Positions 46,486 to 58,707 of a stretch of DNA of 64,000 bases are shown piece after piece. The DNA is from Tupaia tana (Eukaryota; Chordata; Mammalia; Scandentia; Tupaiidae): assembly GCA_026018925.1 (NCBI GenBank), contig JAKSZU010000517.1, forward strand, positions 27,010 to 91,009, written 5' to 3'. Positions within the stretch are counted from its first letter, which is position 1, and each line of letters opens with the position of its first letter. A program made the translations under genes and the position numbers. The notes under the pieces were generated by a model. That model was given only the letters and a program-made list of their open reading frames with translations, ran no database searches and was not told where the DNA came from.

Positions 46486-47110
46486 AGAATCCACATGGAT
46501 ACTGGGAGGTAGATATTTCAGGCACAGGAGAAATGAAGATTTTCTACTCATAATTCAGCCTCCAGCAAGCAAAGCTAGTGTGGTAGGGAGCCCCTCTGGC
46601 CTTCTATCCCTGTCCCTGTGTCTCTGAGGTCTCTGTGTCTCTCTGCTCCTGTCTCCTCATTTTTCTTGGTAATTTTTCCTTTTTACGATTTTTTTAAAGG
46701 TAGAATTTCTCTCTGGCTCTCAGCTCCATCTTTTGTTTTGTTAATAAGTCCTTCTGCTCCTTTCTCCCAGGCAGGAGAGTTGAGCCATTATCTGAGAAGT
46801 ATCCACATGGATACTGGGAACTAGATATTTCAGGCACAGGTGAAATGAAGATTTTCTACTCATAATTCAGCCTCCAGCAAGCAAAGCTAGTGTGGTAGGG
46901 AGCCCCTCTGGCCTTCTATCCCTGTCCCTGTGTCTCTGAGGTCTCTGTGTCTCTCTGCTCCTGTCTCCTCATTTTTTTTTGGTAATTTTTCCTTTTTACG
47001 ATTTTTTTAAAGGTAGAATTTTTCTCTGGCTCTCAGCTCCATCTTTTGTTTTGTTAATAAGCCCTTCTGCTCCTTTCTCCCAGGCAGGAGAGTTGAGCCA
47101 TTCTCTGAGA
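46486..47110 (+). repeat. Two-monomer segment recurring from 21068 (copy 2)
   Basis: Carries 'catttttcttggtaat', 'gccattatctgag' and 'acaggtgaaatg', then 'gggagatagatattt' just after (about 47129), as at 21068-21693. The end has the unusual 'cacataaatactggg' (about 47116). Confidence 0.7.
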
Positions 47111-49300
47111 AGAATCCACATAAATACTGGGAGATAGATATTTCAGGCACAGGAGAAATGAAGATTTTCTACTCATAATTCAGCCTCCAGCAAGCAAAGC
47201 TAGTGTGGTAGGGAGCCCCTCTGGCCTTCTATCCCTGTCCCTGTGTCTCTGAGGTCTCTGTGTCTCTCTGCTCCTGTCTCCTCATTTTTTTTTGGTAATT
47301 TTTCCTTTTTACGATTTTTTTAAAGGTAGAATTTCTCTCTGGCTCTCAGCTCCATCTTTTGTTTTGTTAATAAGCCCTTCTGCTCCTTTCTCCCAGGCAG
47401 GAGAGTTGAGCCATTCTCTGAGAAGAATCCACATGGATACTGGATCTAGATATTTCAGGCACAGGAGAAATGAAGATTTTCTACTCATAATTCAGCCTCC
47501 AGCAAGCAAAGCTAGTGTGGTAGGGAGCCCCTCTGGCCTTCTATCCTTGTCCCTGTGTCTCTGAGTTCTCTGTGTCTCACTGCTCTTGTCTCCTCATTTT
47601 TTTTTGGTAATTTTTCCTTTTTACGATTTTTTTAAAGGTAGAATTTCTCTCTGGCTCTCAACTCCATCTTTTGTTTTGTTAATAAGCCCTTCTGCTCCTT
47701 TCTCCCAGGCAGGAGAGTTGAGCCATTCTCTGAGAAGTATCCACATGGATACTGGGAACTAGATATTTCAGGCACAGGAGAAATGAAGATTTTCTACTCA
47801 TAATTCAGCCTCCAGCAAGCAAAGCTAGTGTGGTATGGAGCCCCTCTGGCCTTCTATCCCTGTCCCTGTGTCTCTAAGGTCTCTGTGTCTCTCTACTCCT
47901 GTCTCCTCATTTTTTTTTGGTAATTTTTCCTTTTTACGATTTTTTTAAAGGTAGAATTTCTCTCTGGCTCTCAGCTCCATCTTTTGTTTTGTTAATAAGC
48001 CCTTCTGCTCCTTTCTCCCAGGCAGGAGAGTTGAGCCATTCTCTGAGAAGAATCCACATGGATACTGGGAACTAGATATTTCAGGCACAGGAGAAATGAA
48101 GATTTTCTACTCATAATTCAGCCTCCAGCAAGCAAAGCTAGTGTGGTAGGGAGCCCCTCTGGCCTTCTATCCCTGTCCCTGTGTCTCTGATGTCTCTGTG
48201 TCTCTCTGCTCCTGTCTCCTCCTTTTTTTTGGTAATTTTTCCTTTTTACGATTTTTTTAAAGGTAGAATTTTTCTCTGGCTCTCAGCTCCATCTTTTGTT
48301 TTTTTAATAAGCCCTTCTGCTCCTTTCTCCCAGGCAGGAGAGCTGAACCATTCTCTGAGAAAAATCCACATGGATACTGGGAGCTAGATATTTCAGGCAC
48401 AGGAGAAATGACGATTTTCTACTCATAATTCGGCCTCCAGCAAGCAAAGCTAGTGTGGTAGGGAGCCCCTCTGGCCTTCTATCCCTGTCCCTGTGTCTCT
48501 GAGGTCTCTGTGTCTCTCTACTCCTGTCTCCTCATTTTTTTTTGGTAATTTTTCCTTTTTACGATTTTTTTAAAGGTAGAATTTCTCTCTGGCTCTCAGC
48601 TCCATCTTTTGTTTTGTTAATAAGCCCTTCTGCTCCTTTCTCCCAGGCAGGAGAGTTGAGCCATTCTCTGAGAAGAATCCACATGGATACTGGGAACTAG
48701 ATATTTCAGGCACAGGAGAAATGAAGATTTTCTACTCATAATTCAGCCTCCAGCAAGCAAAGCTAGTGTGATAGGGAGCCCCTCTGGCCTTCTATCCCTG
48801 TCCCTGTGTCTCTGAGGTCTCTGTGTCTCTCTGCTCCTGTCTCCTCCTTTTTTTTGGTAATTATTCCTTTTTTACGATTTATTTAAAGGTAGAATTTTTC
48901 TCTGGCTCTCAGCTCCATCTTTTGTTTTTTTAATAAGCCCTTCTGCTCCTTTCTCCCAGGCAGGAGAGTTGAGCCATTCTCTGAGAAGTATCCACATGGA
49001 TACTGGGAACTAGATATTTCAGGCACAGGAGAAATGAAGATTTTCTACTCATAATTCAGCCTCCAGCAAGCAAAGCTAGTGTGGTAGGGAGCCCCTCTGG
49101 CCTTCTATCCCTGTCCCTGTGTCTCTGAGGTCTCTGTGTCTCTCTACTCCTGTCTCCTCATTTTTTTTTTGGTAATTTTTCCTTTTTACGATTTTTTTAA
49201 AGGTAGAATTTCTCTCTGGCTCTCAGCTCCATCTTTTGTTTTGTTAATAAGCCCTTCTGCTCCTTTCTCCCAGGCAGGAGAGTTGAGCCATTCTCTGAGA

Positions 49301-50554
49301 AGAATCCACATGGATACTGGGAGCTAGATATTTCAGGCACAGGAGAAATGAAGATTTTCTACTCATAATTAAGCCTCCAGCAAGCAAAGCTAGTGTGGTA
49401 GGGAGCCCCTCTGGCCTTCTATCACTGTCCCTGTGTCTCTGAGGTCTCTGTGTCTCTCTGCTCCTGTCTCCTCATTTTTTTTGGTAATTTTTCCTTTTTA
49501 CGATTTTTTTAAAGGTAGAATTTCTCTCTGGCTCTCAGCTCCATCTTTTGTTTTGTTAATAAGCCCTTCTGCTCCTTTCTCCCAGGCAGGAGAGTTGAGC
49601 CATTCTCTGAGAAGAATCCACATGGATACTGGGAACTAGATATTTCAGGCACAGGAGAAACGAAGATTTTCTACTCATAATTCAGCCTCCAGCAAGCAAC
49701 GCTAGTATGGTAGGGATCCCCTCTGGCCTTCTATCCCTGTCCCTGTGTCTCTGAGGTCTCTGTGTCTCTCTGCTCCTGTCTCCTCATTTTTTTTTTTTGG
49801 TAATTTTTCCTTTTTACGATTTTTTTCAAGGTAGAATTTCTCTCTGGCTCTCAGCTCCATCTTTTGTTTTGTTAATAAGCCCTTCTGCTCCTTTCTCCCA
49901 GGCAGGAGAGTTGAGCCATTCTCTGAGAAGAATCCACATGGATACTGGGAGCTAGATATTTCAGGCACAGGAGAAATGAAGATTTTCTCCTCATAATTCA
50001 GCCTCCAGCAAGCAAAGCTAGTGTGGTAGGGAGCCCCTCTGGCCTTCTATCCCTGTCCCTGTGTCTCTGAGGTCTCTGTGTCTCTCTGCTCCTGTCTCCT
50101 CATTTTTTTTTGGTAATTTTTCCTTTTTACGATTTTTTTAAAGGTAGAATTTCTCTCTGGCTCTCAGCTCCATCTTTTGTTTTGTTAATAAGCCCTTCTG
50201 CTCCTTTCTCCCAGGCAGGAGAGTTGAGCCATTACCTGAGAAGAATCCACATGGATACTGGGAACTAGATATTTCAGGCACAGGAGAAATGAAGATTTTC
50301 TACTCATAATTCAGCCTCCAGCAAGCAAAGCTAGTGTGGTAGGGAGCCCCTCTGGCCTTCTATCCCTGTCCCTGTGTCTCTGAGGTCTCTGTGTCTCACT
50401 GCTCCTGTCTCCTCAATTTTTTTTGGTAATTTTTCCTTTTTACGATTTTTTTAAAGGTAGAATTTCTCTCTGGCTCTCAGCTCCATCTTTTGTTTTGTTA
50501 ATAAGCCCTTCTGCTCCTTTCTCCCAGGCAGGAGAGTTGAGCCATTCTCTGAGA
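49301..50554 (+). repeat. Ordinary monomers and one M2-like monomer
   Basis: Four monomers. The second carries 'gcaacgctagtatgg' and 'ttttcaaggtag', resembling M2 of the X block, and has a private 'agggatcccctctgg' (about 49713). The fourth has 'ctcactgctcc' and 'ctcaattttttttgg'. Nothing else is present. Confidence 0.75.
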
Positions 50555-51812
50555 AGTATCCACATGGATACTGGGAACTAGATATTTCAGGCACAGGAGA
50601 AATGAAGATTTTCTACTCATAATTCAGCCTCCAGCAAGCAAAGCTAGTGTGGTAGGGAGCCCCTCTGGCCTTCTATCCCTGTCCCTGTGTCTCTGAGGTC
50701 TCTGTGTCTCTCTGCACCTGTGTCCTCATTTTTTTTTTGGTAATTTTTCCTTTTTACGATTTTTTTAAAGGTAGAATTTCTCTCTGGCTCTCAGCTACAT
50801 CTTTTGTTTTGTTAATAAGCCCTTCTGCTCCTTTCTCCCAGGCAGGAGAGTTGAGCCATTACCTGAGAAGAATCCACATGGATACTGGGAACTAGATATT
50901 TCAGGCACAGGAGAAATGAAGATTTTCTACTCATAATTCAGCCTCCAGCAAGCAACGCTAGTATGGAAGGGAGCCCCTCTGGCCTTCTATCCCTGTCCCT
51001 GTGTCTCTGAGGTTTCTGTGTCTCTCTGCTCCTGTCTCCACATTTTTTTTTTTTGGTAATTTTTCCTTTTTACGATTTTTTTAAAGGTAGAATTTCTCTC
51101 TGGCTCTCAGCTCCATCTTTTGTTTTGTTAATAAGCCCTTCTGCTCCTTTCTCCCAGGCAGGAGAGTTGAGCCATTTTCTGAGAAGAATCCACATGGATA
51201 CTGGGAACTAGATATTTCAGGCACAGGAGAAATGAAGATTTTCTACTCATAATTCAGCCTCCAGCAAGCAAAGCTAGTGTGGTAGGGAGCCCCTCTGGCC
51301 TTCTATCCCTGTCCCTGTGTCTCTGAGATCTCTGTGTCTCTCTGCTCCTGTCTCCTCATTTTTTTTTTGGTAATTTTTCCTTTTTACGATATTTTTAAAG
51401 GTAGAATTTCTCTCTGGCTCTCAGCTCCATCTTTTGTTTTGTTAATAAGCCCTTCTGCTCCTTTCTCCCAGGCAGGAGAGTTGAGCCATTCTCTGAGAAG
51501 TATCCACATGGATACTGGGAACTAGATATTTCAGGCACAGGAGAAATGAAGATTTTCTACTCATAATTCAGCCTCCAGCAAGCAAAGCTAGTGTGGTAGG
51601 GAGCCCCTCTGGCCTTCTATCCCTGTCCCTGTGTCTCTGAGGTCTCTGTGTCTCTCTGCACCTGTCTCCTAATTATTTTTTTGGTAATTTTTCCTTTTTA
51701 CGATTTTTTTAAAGGTAGAATTTCTCTCTGGCTCTCAGCTACATCTTTTGTTTTGTTAATAAGCCCTTCTGCTCCTTTCTCCCAGGCAGGAGAGTTGAGC
51801 CATTACCTGAGA
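50555..51812 (+). repeat. Four-monomer segment S, copy 3, last monomer chimeric
   Basis: The first three monomers match S. The fourth has S4's interrupted T core ('aattattttttt') but also S1's 'ctgcacctgtc', 'agctacatc' and 'attacctgag', and is followed by 'gcaacgctagtatggaagg'. It therefore looks like a patch of S4 inside an S1 background, or a conversion between them. Confidence 0.8.
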
Positions 51813-52129
51813 AGAATCCACATGGATACTGGGAACTAGATATTTCAGGCACAGGAGAAATGAAGATTTTCTACTCATAATTCAGCCTCCAGCAAGCAAC
51901 GCTAGTATGGAAGGGAGCCCCTCTGGCCTTCTATCCCTGTCCCTGTGTCTCTGAGGTCTCTGTGTCTCTCTGCTCCTGTCTCCTCATTTTTTTTTTTTTG
52001 GTAATTTTTCCTTTTTACGATTTTTTTAAAGGTAGAATTTCTCTCAGGCTCTCAGCTCCATCTTTTGTTTTGTTAATAAGCCCTTCTGCTCCTTTCTCCC
52101 AGGCAGGAGAGTTGAGCCATTCTCTGAGA

Positions 52130-53382
52130 AGAATCCAAAAGGATACTGGGAGCTAGATATTTCAGGCACAGGAGAAATGAAGATTTTCTACTCATAATTC
52201 AGCCTCCAGCAAGCAAAGCTAGTGTGGTAGGGAGCCCCTCTGGCCTTCTATCCCTGTCCCTGTGTCTCTGAGGTCTCTGTGTCTCTCTGCTCCTGTCTCC
52301 TCCTTTTTTTTGGTAATTTTTCCTTTTTACGATTTTTTTAAAGGTAGAATTTTTCTCTGGCTCTCAGCTCCATCTTTTGTTTTTTTAATAAGCCCTTCTG
52401 CTCCTTTCTCCCAGGCAGGAGAGTTGAGCCATTCTCTGAGAAAAATCCACATGGATACTGGGAGCTAGATATTTCAGGCACAGGAGAAATGAAGATTTTC
52501 TACTCATAATTCAGCCTCCAGCAAGCAAAGCTAGTGTGGTAGGGAGCCCCTCTGGCCTTCTATCCCTGTCCCTGTGTCTCTGAGGTCTCTGTGTCTCTCT
52601 GCTCCTGTCTCCTCCTTTTTTTTTTTGGTAATTTTTCCTTTTTACGATTTTTTTAAAGGTAGAATTTCTCTCTGGCTCTCAGCTCCATCTTTTGTTTTGT
52701 TAATAAGCCCTTCTGCTCCTTTCTCCCAGGCAGGAGAGTTGAGCCATTCTCTGAGAAGAATCCACATGGATACTGGGAGCTAGATATTTCAGGCACAGGA
52801 GAAATGAAGATTTTCTACTCATAATTCAGCCTCCAGCAAGCAAAGCTAGTGTGGTAGGGAGCCCCTCTGGCCTTCTATCCCTGTCCCTGTGTCTCTGAGG
52901 TCTCTGTGTCTCTCTGCTCCTGTCTCCTCCTTTTTTTTGGTAATTTTTCCTTTTTACGATTTTTTTAAAGGTAGAATTTTTCTCTGGCTCTCAGCTCCAT
53001 CTTTTGTTTTTTTAATAAGCCCTTCTGCTCCTTTCTCCCAGGCAGGAGAGTTGAGCCATTCTCTGAGAAAAATCCACATGGATACTGGGAGCTAGATATT
53101 TCAGGCACAGGAGAAATGAAGATTTTCTACTCATAATTCAGCCTCCAGCAAGCAAAGCTAGTGTGGTAGGGAGCCCCTCTGGCCTTCTATCCCTGTCCCT
53201 GTGTCTCTGAGGTCTCTGTGTCTCTCTGCTCCTGTCTCCTCCTTTTTTTTTTGGTAATTTTTCCTTTTTACGATTTTTTTAAAGGTAGAATTTCTCTCTG
53301 GCTCTCAGCTCCATCTTTTGTTTTGTTAATAAGCCCTTCTGCTCCTTTCTCCCAGGCAGGAGAGTTGAGCCATTCTCTGAGA
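52130..53382 (+). repeat. Two-monomer tandem duplication, about 627 bp x 2
   Basis: Unit 1 is 52130-52756 and unit 2 is 52757-53382. Each has a monomer with 'cctccttttttttgg', 'gaatttttctctgg', 'tttgtttttttaataag' and 'gagaaaaatcc', followed by one with 'cctcc' plus a 10- or 11-T run and otherwise majority sequence. The units differ mainly by T-run length and at the very start ('aatccaaaagg' in unit 1), so the event looks recent. Confidence 0.85.
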
Positions 53383-56300
53383 AGAATCCACATGGATACT
53401 GGGAGCTAGATATTTCAGGCACAGGAGAAATGAAGATTTTCTACTCATAATTCAGCCTCCAGCAAGCAAAGCTAGTGTGGTAGGGAGCCCCTCTGGCCTT
53501 CTATCCCTGTCCCTGTGTCTCTGAGGTCTCTGTGTCTCTCTGCTCCTGTCTCTTCCTTATTTTTGGTTATTTTTCCTTTTTACGATTTTTTTAAAGGTAG
53601 AATTTTTCTCTGGCTCTCAGCTCCATCTTTTGTTTTGTTAATAAGCCCTTCTGCTCCTTTCTCCCAGGCAGGAGAGTTGAGCCATTCTCTGAAAAAAATC
53701 CACATGGATACTGGGAGCTAGATATTTCAGGCACAGAAGAAATGAAGATTTTCTACTCATAATTCAGCCTCCAGCAAGCAAAGCTAGTGTGGTAGGGAGC
53801 CCCTCTGGCCTTCTATCCCTGTCCCTGTGTCTCTGAGGTCTCTGTGTCTCTCTGCTCCTGTCTCCTCCTTTTTTTTTGGTAATAATTCCTTTTTACGATT
53901 TTTTTAAAGGTAGAATTTCCCTCTGGCTCTCAGCTCCATCTTTTGTTTTGTTAATAAGCCCTTCTGCTCCTTTCTCCCAGGCAGGAGAGTTGAGCCATTC
54001 TCTGAGAAGAATCCACATGGATACTGGGAGCTAGATATTTCAGGCACAGGAGAAATGAAGATTTTCTACTCATAATTCAGCCTCCTGCAAGCAAAGCTAG
54101 TGTGGTAGGGAGCCCCTCTGCCCTTCTATCCCTGTCCCTGTGTCTCTGAGGTCTCTGTGTCTCTCTGCTCCTGTCTCCTCATTTTTTTTGGTAATTTTTC
54201 CTTTTTACGATTTTTTTAAAGGTAGAATTTCTCTCTGGCTCTCAGCTCCATCTTTTGTTTTGTTAATAAGCCCTTCTGCTCCTTTCTCCCAGGCAGGAGA
54301 GTTGAGCCATTCTCTGAGAAGTATCCACATGGATACTGGGAACTAGATATTTCAGGCACAGGTGAAATGAAGATTTTCTACTCATAATTCAGCCTCCAGC
54401 AAGCAAAGCTAGTGTGGTAGGGAGCCCCTCTGGCCTTCTATCCCTGTCCCTGTGTCTCTGAGGTCTCTGTGTCTCTCTGCTCCTGTCTCCTCATTTTTTT
54501 TTTGGTAATTTTTCCTTTTTACGATTTTTTTAAAGGTAGAATTTCTCTCTGGCTCTCAGCTCCATCTTTTGTTTTGTTAATAAGCACTTCTGCTCCTTTC
54601 TCCCAGGCAGGAGAGTTGAGCCATTCTCTGAGAAGAATCCACATGGATACTGGGAGCTAGATATTTCAGGCACAGGAGAAATGAAGATTTTCTACTCATA
54701 ATTCAGCCTCCAGCAAGCAAAGCTAGTGTGGTAGGGAGCCCCTCTGGCCTTCTATCCCTGTCCCTGTGTCTCTGAGGTCTCTGTGTCTCTCTGCTCCTGT
54801 CTCCTCATTTTTTTTTGGTAATTTTTCCTTTTTACGATTTTTTTAAAGGTAGAATTTCTCTCTGGCTCTCAGCTCCATCTTTTGTTTTGTTAATAAGCCC
54901 TTCTGCTCCTTTCTCCCAGGCAGGAGAGTTGAGCCATTCTCTGAGAAGAATCCACATGGATACTGGGAGCTAGATATTTCAGGCACAGGATAAATGAAGA
55001 TTTTCTACTCATAATTCAGCCTCCAGCAAGCAAAGCTAGTGTGGTAGGGAGCCCCTCTGGCCTTCTATCCTTGTCCCTGTGTCTCTGAGGTCTCTGTGTC
55101 TCACTGCTCCTGTCTCCTCATTTTTTTTTGGTAATTTTTCCTTTTTACGATTTTTTTCAAGGTAGAATTTCTCTCTGGCTCTCAACTCCATCTTTTGTTT
55201 GGTAATAAGCCCTTCTGCTCCTTTCTCCCAGGCAGGAGAGTTGAGCCATTCTCTGAGAAGTATCCACATGGATACTGGGAACTAGATATTTCAGGCACAG
55301 GAGAAATGAAGATTTTCTACTCATAATTCAGCCTCCAGCAAGCAAAGATAGTGTGGTAGGGAGCCCCTCTGGCCTTCTATCCCTGTCCCTGTGTCTCTAA
55401 GGTCTCTGTGTCTCTCTACTCCTGTCTCCTCATTTTTTTTTGGTAATTTTTCCTTTTTACGATTTTTTTAAAGGTAGAATTTCTCTCTGGCTCTCAGCTC
55501 CATCTTTTGTTTTGTTAATAAGCCCTTCTGCTCCTTTCTCCCAGGCAGGAGAGTTGAGCCATTCTCTGAGAAGAATCCACATGGATACTGGGAACTAGAT
55601 ATTTCAGGCACAGGAGAAATGAAGATTTTCTACTCATAATTCAGCCTCCAGCAAGCAAAGCTAGTGTGGTAGGGAGCCCCTCTGGCCTTCTATCCCTGTC
55701 CCTGTGTCTCTGAGGTCTCTGTGTCTCTCTGCTCCTGTCTCCTCCTTTTTTTTGGTAATTTTTCCTTTTTACGATTTTTTTAAAGGTAGAATTTTTCTCT
55801 GGCTCTCAGCTCCATCTTTTGTTTTTTTAATAAGCCCTTCTGCTCCTTTCTCCCAGGCAGGAGAGTTGAACCATTCTCTGAGAAAAATCCACATGGATAC
55901 TGGGAGCTAGATATTTCAGGCACAGGAGAAATGAAGATTTTCTACTCATAATTCGGCCTCCAGCAAGCAAAGCTAGTGTGGTAGGGAGCCCCTCTGGCCT
56001 TCTATCCCTGTCCCTGTGTCTCTGAGGTCTCTGTGTCTCTCTGCTCCTGTCTCTTCATTGTTTTCTTTGGTAATTTTTCCTTTTTACGATTTTTTTAAAG
56101 GTAGAATTTCTCTCTGGCTCTCAGCTCCATCTTTTGTTTTGTTAATAAGCCCTTCTGCTCCTTTCTCCCAGGCAGGAGAGTTGAGCCATTCTCTGAGAAG
56201 AATCCACATGGATACTGGGAACTAGATATTTCAGGCACAGGAGAAATGAAGATTTTCTACTCATAATTCAGCCTCCAGCAAGCAAAGCTAGTGTGGTAGG

Positions 56301-56827
56301 GAGCCCCTCTGGCCTTCTATCCCTGTCCCTGTGTCTCTGAGGTCTCTGTGTCTCTCTGCTCCTGTCTCCTCCTTTTTTTTTGGTAATTATTCCTTTTTTA
56401 TGATTTTTTTAAAGGTAGAATTTTTCTCTGGCTCTCAGCTCCATCTTTTGTTTTTTTAATAAGCCCTTCTGCTCCTTTCTCCCAGGCAGGAGAGTTGAGC
56501 CATTCTCTGAGAAGTATCCACATGGAAATTGGGAACTAGATATTTCAGGCACAGGAGAAATGAAGATTTTCTACTCATAATTCAGCCTCCAGCAAGCAAA
56601 GCTAGTGTGGTAGGGAGCCCCTCTGGCCTTCTATCCCTGTCCCTGTGTCTCTGAGGTCTCTGTGTCTCTCTACTCCTGTCTCCTCATATTTTTTTTTGGT
56701 AATTTTTCCTTTTTACGATTTTTTTAAAGGTAGAATTTCTCTCTGGCTCTCAGCTCCATCTTTTGTTTTGTTAATAAGCCCTTCTGCTCCTTTCTCCCAG
56801 GCAGGAGAGTTGAGCCATTCTCTGAGA

Positions 56828-58707
56828 AGAATCCACATGGATACTAGGAGCTAGATATTTCAGGCACAGGAGAAATGAAGATTTTCTACTCATAATTCAG
56901 CCTCCAGCAAGCAAAGCTAGTGTGGTAGGGAGCCCCTCTGGCCTTCTATCCCTGTCCCTGTGTCTCTGAGGTCTCTGTGTCTCTCTGCTCCTGTCTCCAC
57001 ATTTTTTTTGGTAATTTTTCCTTTTTACGATTTTTTTAAAGGTAGAATTTCTCTCTGGCTCTCAGCTCCATCTTTTGTTTTGTTAATAAGCCCTTCTGCT
57101 CCTTTCTCCCAGGCAGGAGAGTTGAGCCATTCTCTGAGAAGAATCCACATGGATACTGGGAACTAGATATTTCAGGCACAGGAGAAATGAAGATTTTCTA
57201 CTCATAATTCAGCCTCCAGCAAGCAAAGCTAGTGTGGAAGGGAGCCCCTCTGGCCTTCTATCCCTGTCCCTGTGTCTCTGAGGTCTCTGTGTCTCTCTGC
57301 TCCTGTCTCCTCATTTTTTTTTTTGGTAATTTTTCCTTTTTACGATTTTTTTAAAGGTAGAATTTCTCTCTGGCTCTCCGCTCCATCTTTTGTTTTGTTA
57401 ATAAGCCCTTCTGCTCCTTTCTCCCAGGCAGGAGAGTTGAGCCATTCTCTGAGAAGAATCCACATGGATACTGGGAACTAGATATTTCAGGCACAGGAGA
57501 AATGAAGATTTTCTACTCATAATTCAGCCTCCAGCAAGCAAAGCTAGTGTGGTAGGGAGCCCCTCTGGCCTTCTATCCCTGTCCCTGTGTCTCTGAGGTC
57601 TCTGTGTCTCTCTGCTCCTGTCTCCTCATTTTTTTTTTGGTAATTTTTCCTTTTTACGATTTTTTTAAAGGTAGAATTTCTCTCTGGCTCTCAGCTCCAT
57701 CTTTTGTTTTGTTAATAAGCCCTTCTGCTCCTTTCTCCCAGGCAGGAGAGTTGAGCCATTCTCTGAGAAGAATCCACATGGATACTGGGAGCTAGATATT
57801 TCAGGCACAGGAGAAATGAAGATTTTCTACTCATAATTCAGCCTCCAGCAAGCAAAGCTTGTGTGGTAGGGAGCCCCTCTGGCCTTCTATCCCTGTCCCT
57901 GTGTCTCTGAGGTCTCTGTGTCTCTCTGCTCCTGTCTCCTCATTTTTTTTTGGTAATTTTTCCTTTTTACGATTTTTTTAAAGGTAGAATTTCTCTCTGG
58001 CTCTCAGCTCCATCTTTTGTTTTGTTAATAAGCCCTTCTGCTCCTTTCTCCCAGGCAGGAGAGTTGAGCCATTCTCTGAGAAGAATCCACATGGATACTG
58101 GGAACTAGATATTTCAGGCACAGGAGAAATGAAGATTTTCTACTCATAATTCAGCCTCCAGCAAGCAAAGCTAGTGTGGTAGGGAGCCCCTCTGGCCTTC
58201 TATCCCTGTCCCTGTGTCTCTGAGGTTTCTGTGTCTCTCTGCTCCTGTCTCCTCCTTTTTTTTGGTAATTTTTCCTTTTTACGATTTTTTTAAAGGTAGA
58301 ATTTTTCTCTGGCTCTCAGCTCCATCTTTTGTTTTTTTAATAAGCCCTTCTGCTCCTTTCTCCCAGGCAGGAGAGTTGAGCCATTTTCTGAGAAAAATCC
58401 ACATGGATACTTGGAGCTAGATATTTCAGGCACAGGAGAAATGAAGATTTTCTACTCATAATTCAGCCTCCAGCAAGCAAAGCTAGTGTGGTAGGGAGCC
58501 CCTCTGGCCTTCTATCCCTGTCCCTGTGTCTCTTAGTTCTCTGTGTCTCTCTGCTCCTTTCTCCTCATTATTTTTTTGGTAATTTTTCCTTTTTACGATT
58601 TTTTTAAAGGTAGAATTTCTCTCTGGCTCTCAGCTCCATCTTTTGTTTTGTTAATAAGCCCTTCTGCTCCTTTCTCCCAGGCAGGAGAGTTGAGCCATTA
58701 CCTGAGA
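56828..58707 (+). repeat. Mostly majority-type monomers
   Basis: Six monomers. Notable are 'gtctccacattttttttgg' (about 56994), 'ctctccgctcc' (about 57375), 'aaagcttgtgtgg' (about 57856) and a 'gagaaaaatcc' monomer with 'gatacttggagc' (about 58407). The last has 'ctcttagttctctg', 'ctcattattttttt', 'attacctgag' and 'gagaagaaaccac'. No other sequence. Confidence 0.75.

Larger units (their letters stand above)
42098..49300 (+). repeat. Large duplicated segment, copy 1 (about 23 monomers)
   Basis: Shares ordered private marks with 50555-56827. Segment S lies at its start (offset 8457 bp). The monomer with 'tcttccttatttttgg' and 'ctgaaaaaaatcc' near 45090-45238 recurs at 53552-53698 (offset 8455). 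Later marks sit at a shorter offset of about 7522 bp: 'gaagtatcc' plus 'acaggtgaaatg' (about 46800), 'ctctaaggtctc' (about 47874), 'ataattcggcc' (about 48425), 'ggtaattattcc' (about 48855) and 'ctctactcctg' (about 49141). The three-monomer change in offset marks an indel between 45.3 and 46.5 kb. This copy also contains the 46486 segment shared with 21068. Confidence 0.8.
50555..56827 (+). repeat. Large duplicated segment, copy 2 (about 20 monomers)
   Basis: Second copy of the segment at 42098-49300, about 0.93 kb (three monomers) shorter. The ordered shared marks are listed there. Within this copy, positions between segment S and the 'tcttccttattt' monomer are occupied by the dimer duplication at 52130-53382, which copy 1 lacks, so content was exchanged after duplication while register was kept. 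Also private here: 'cttcattgttttctttgg' near 56055 where copy 1 has a plain monomer. Confidence 0.8.

Noticed and set aside
47420-47460. Longer open frame over 47292-47564 as a possible gene
   Set aside because: It results from a two-base deletion ('gatactggatctag') that removes the usual stop in one monomer. It is a private indel in satellite DNA.
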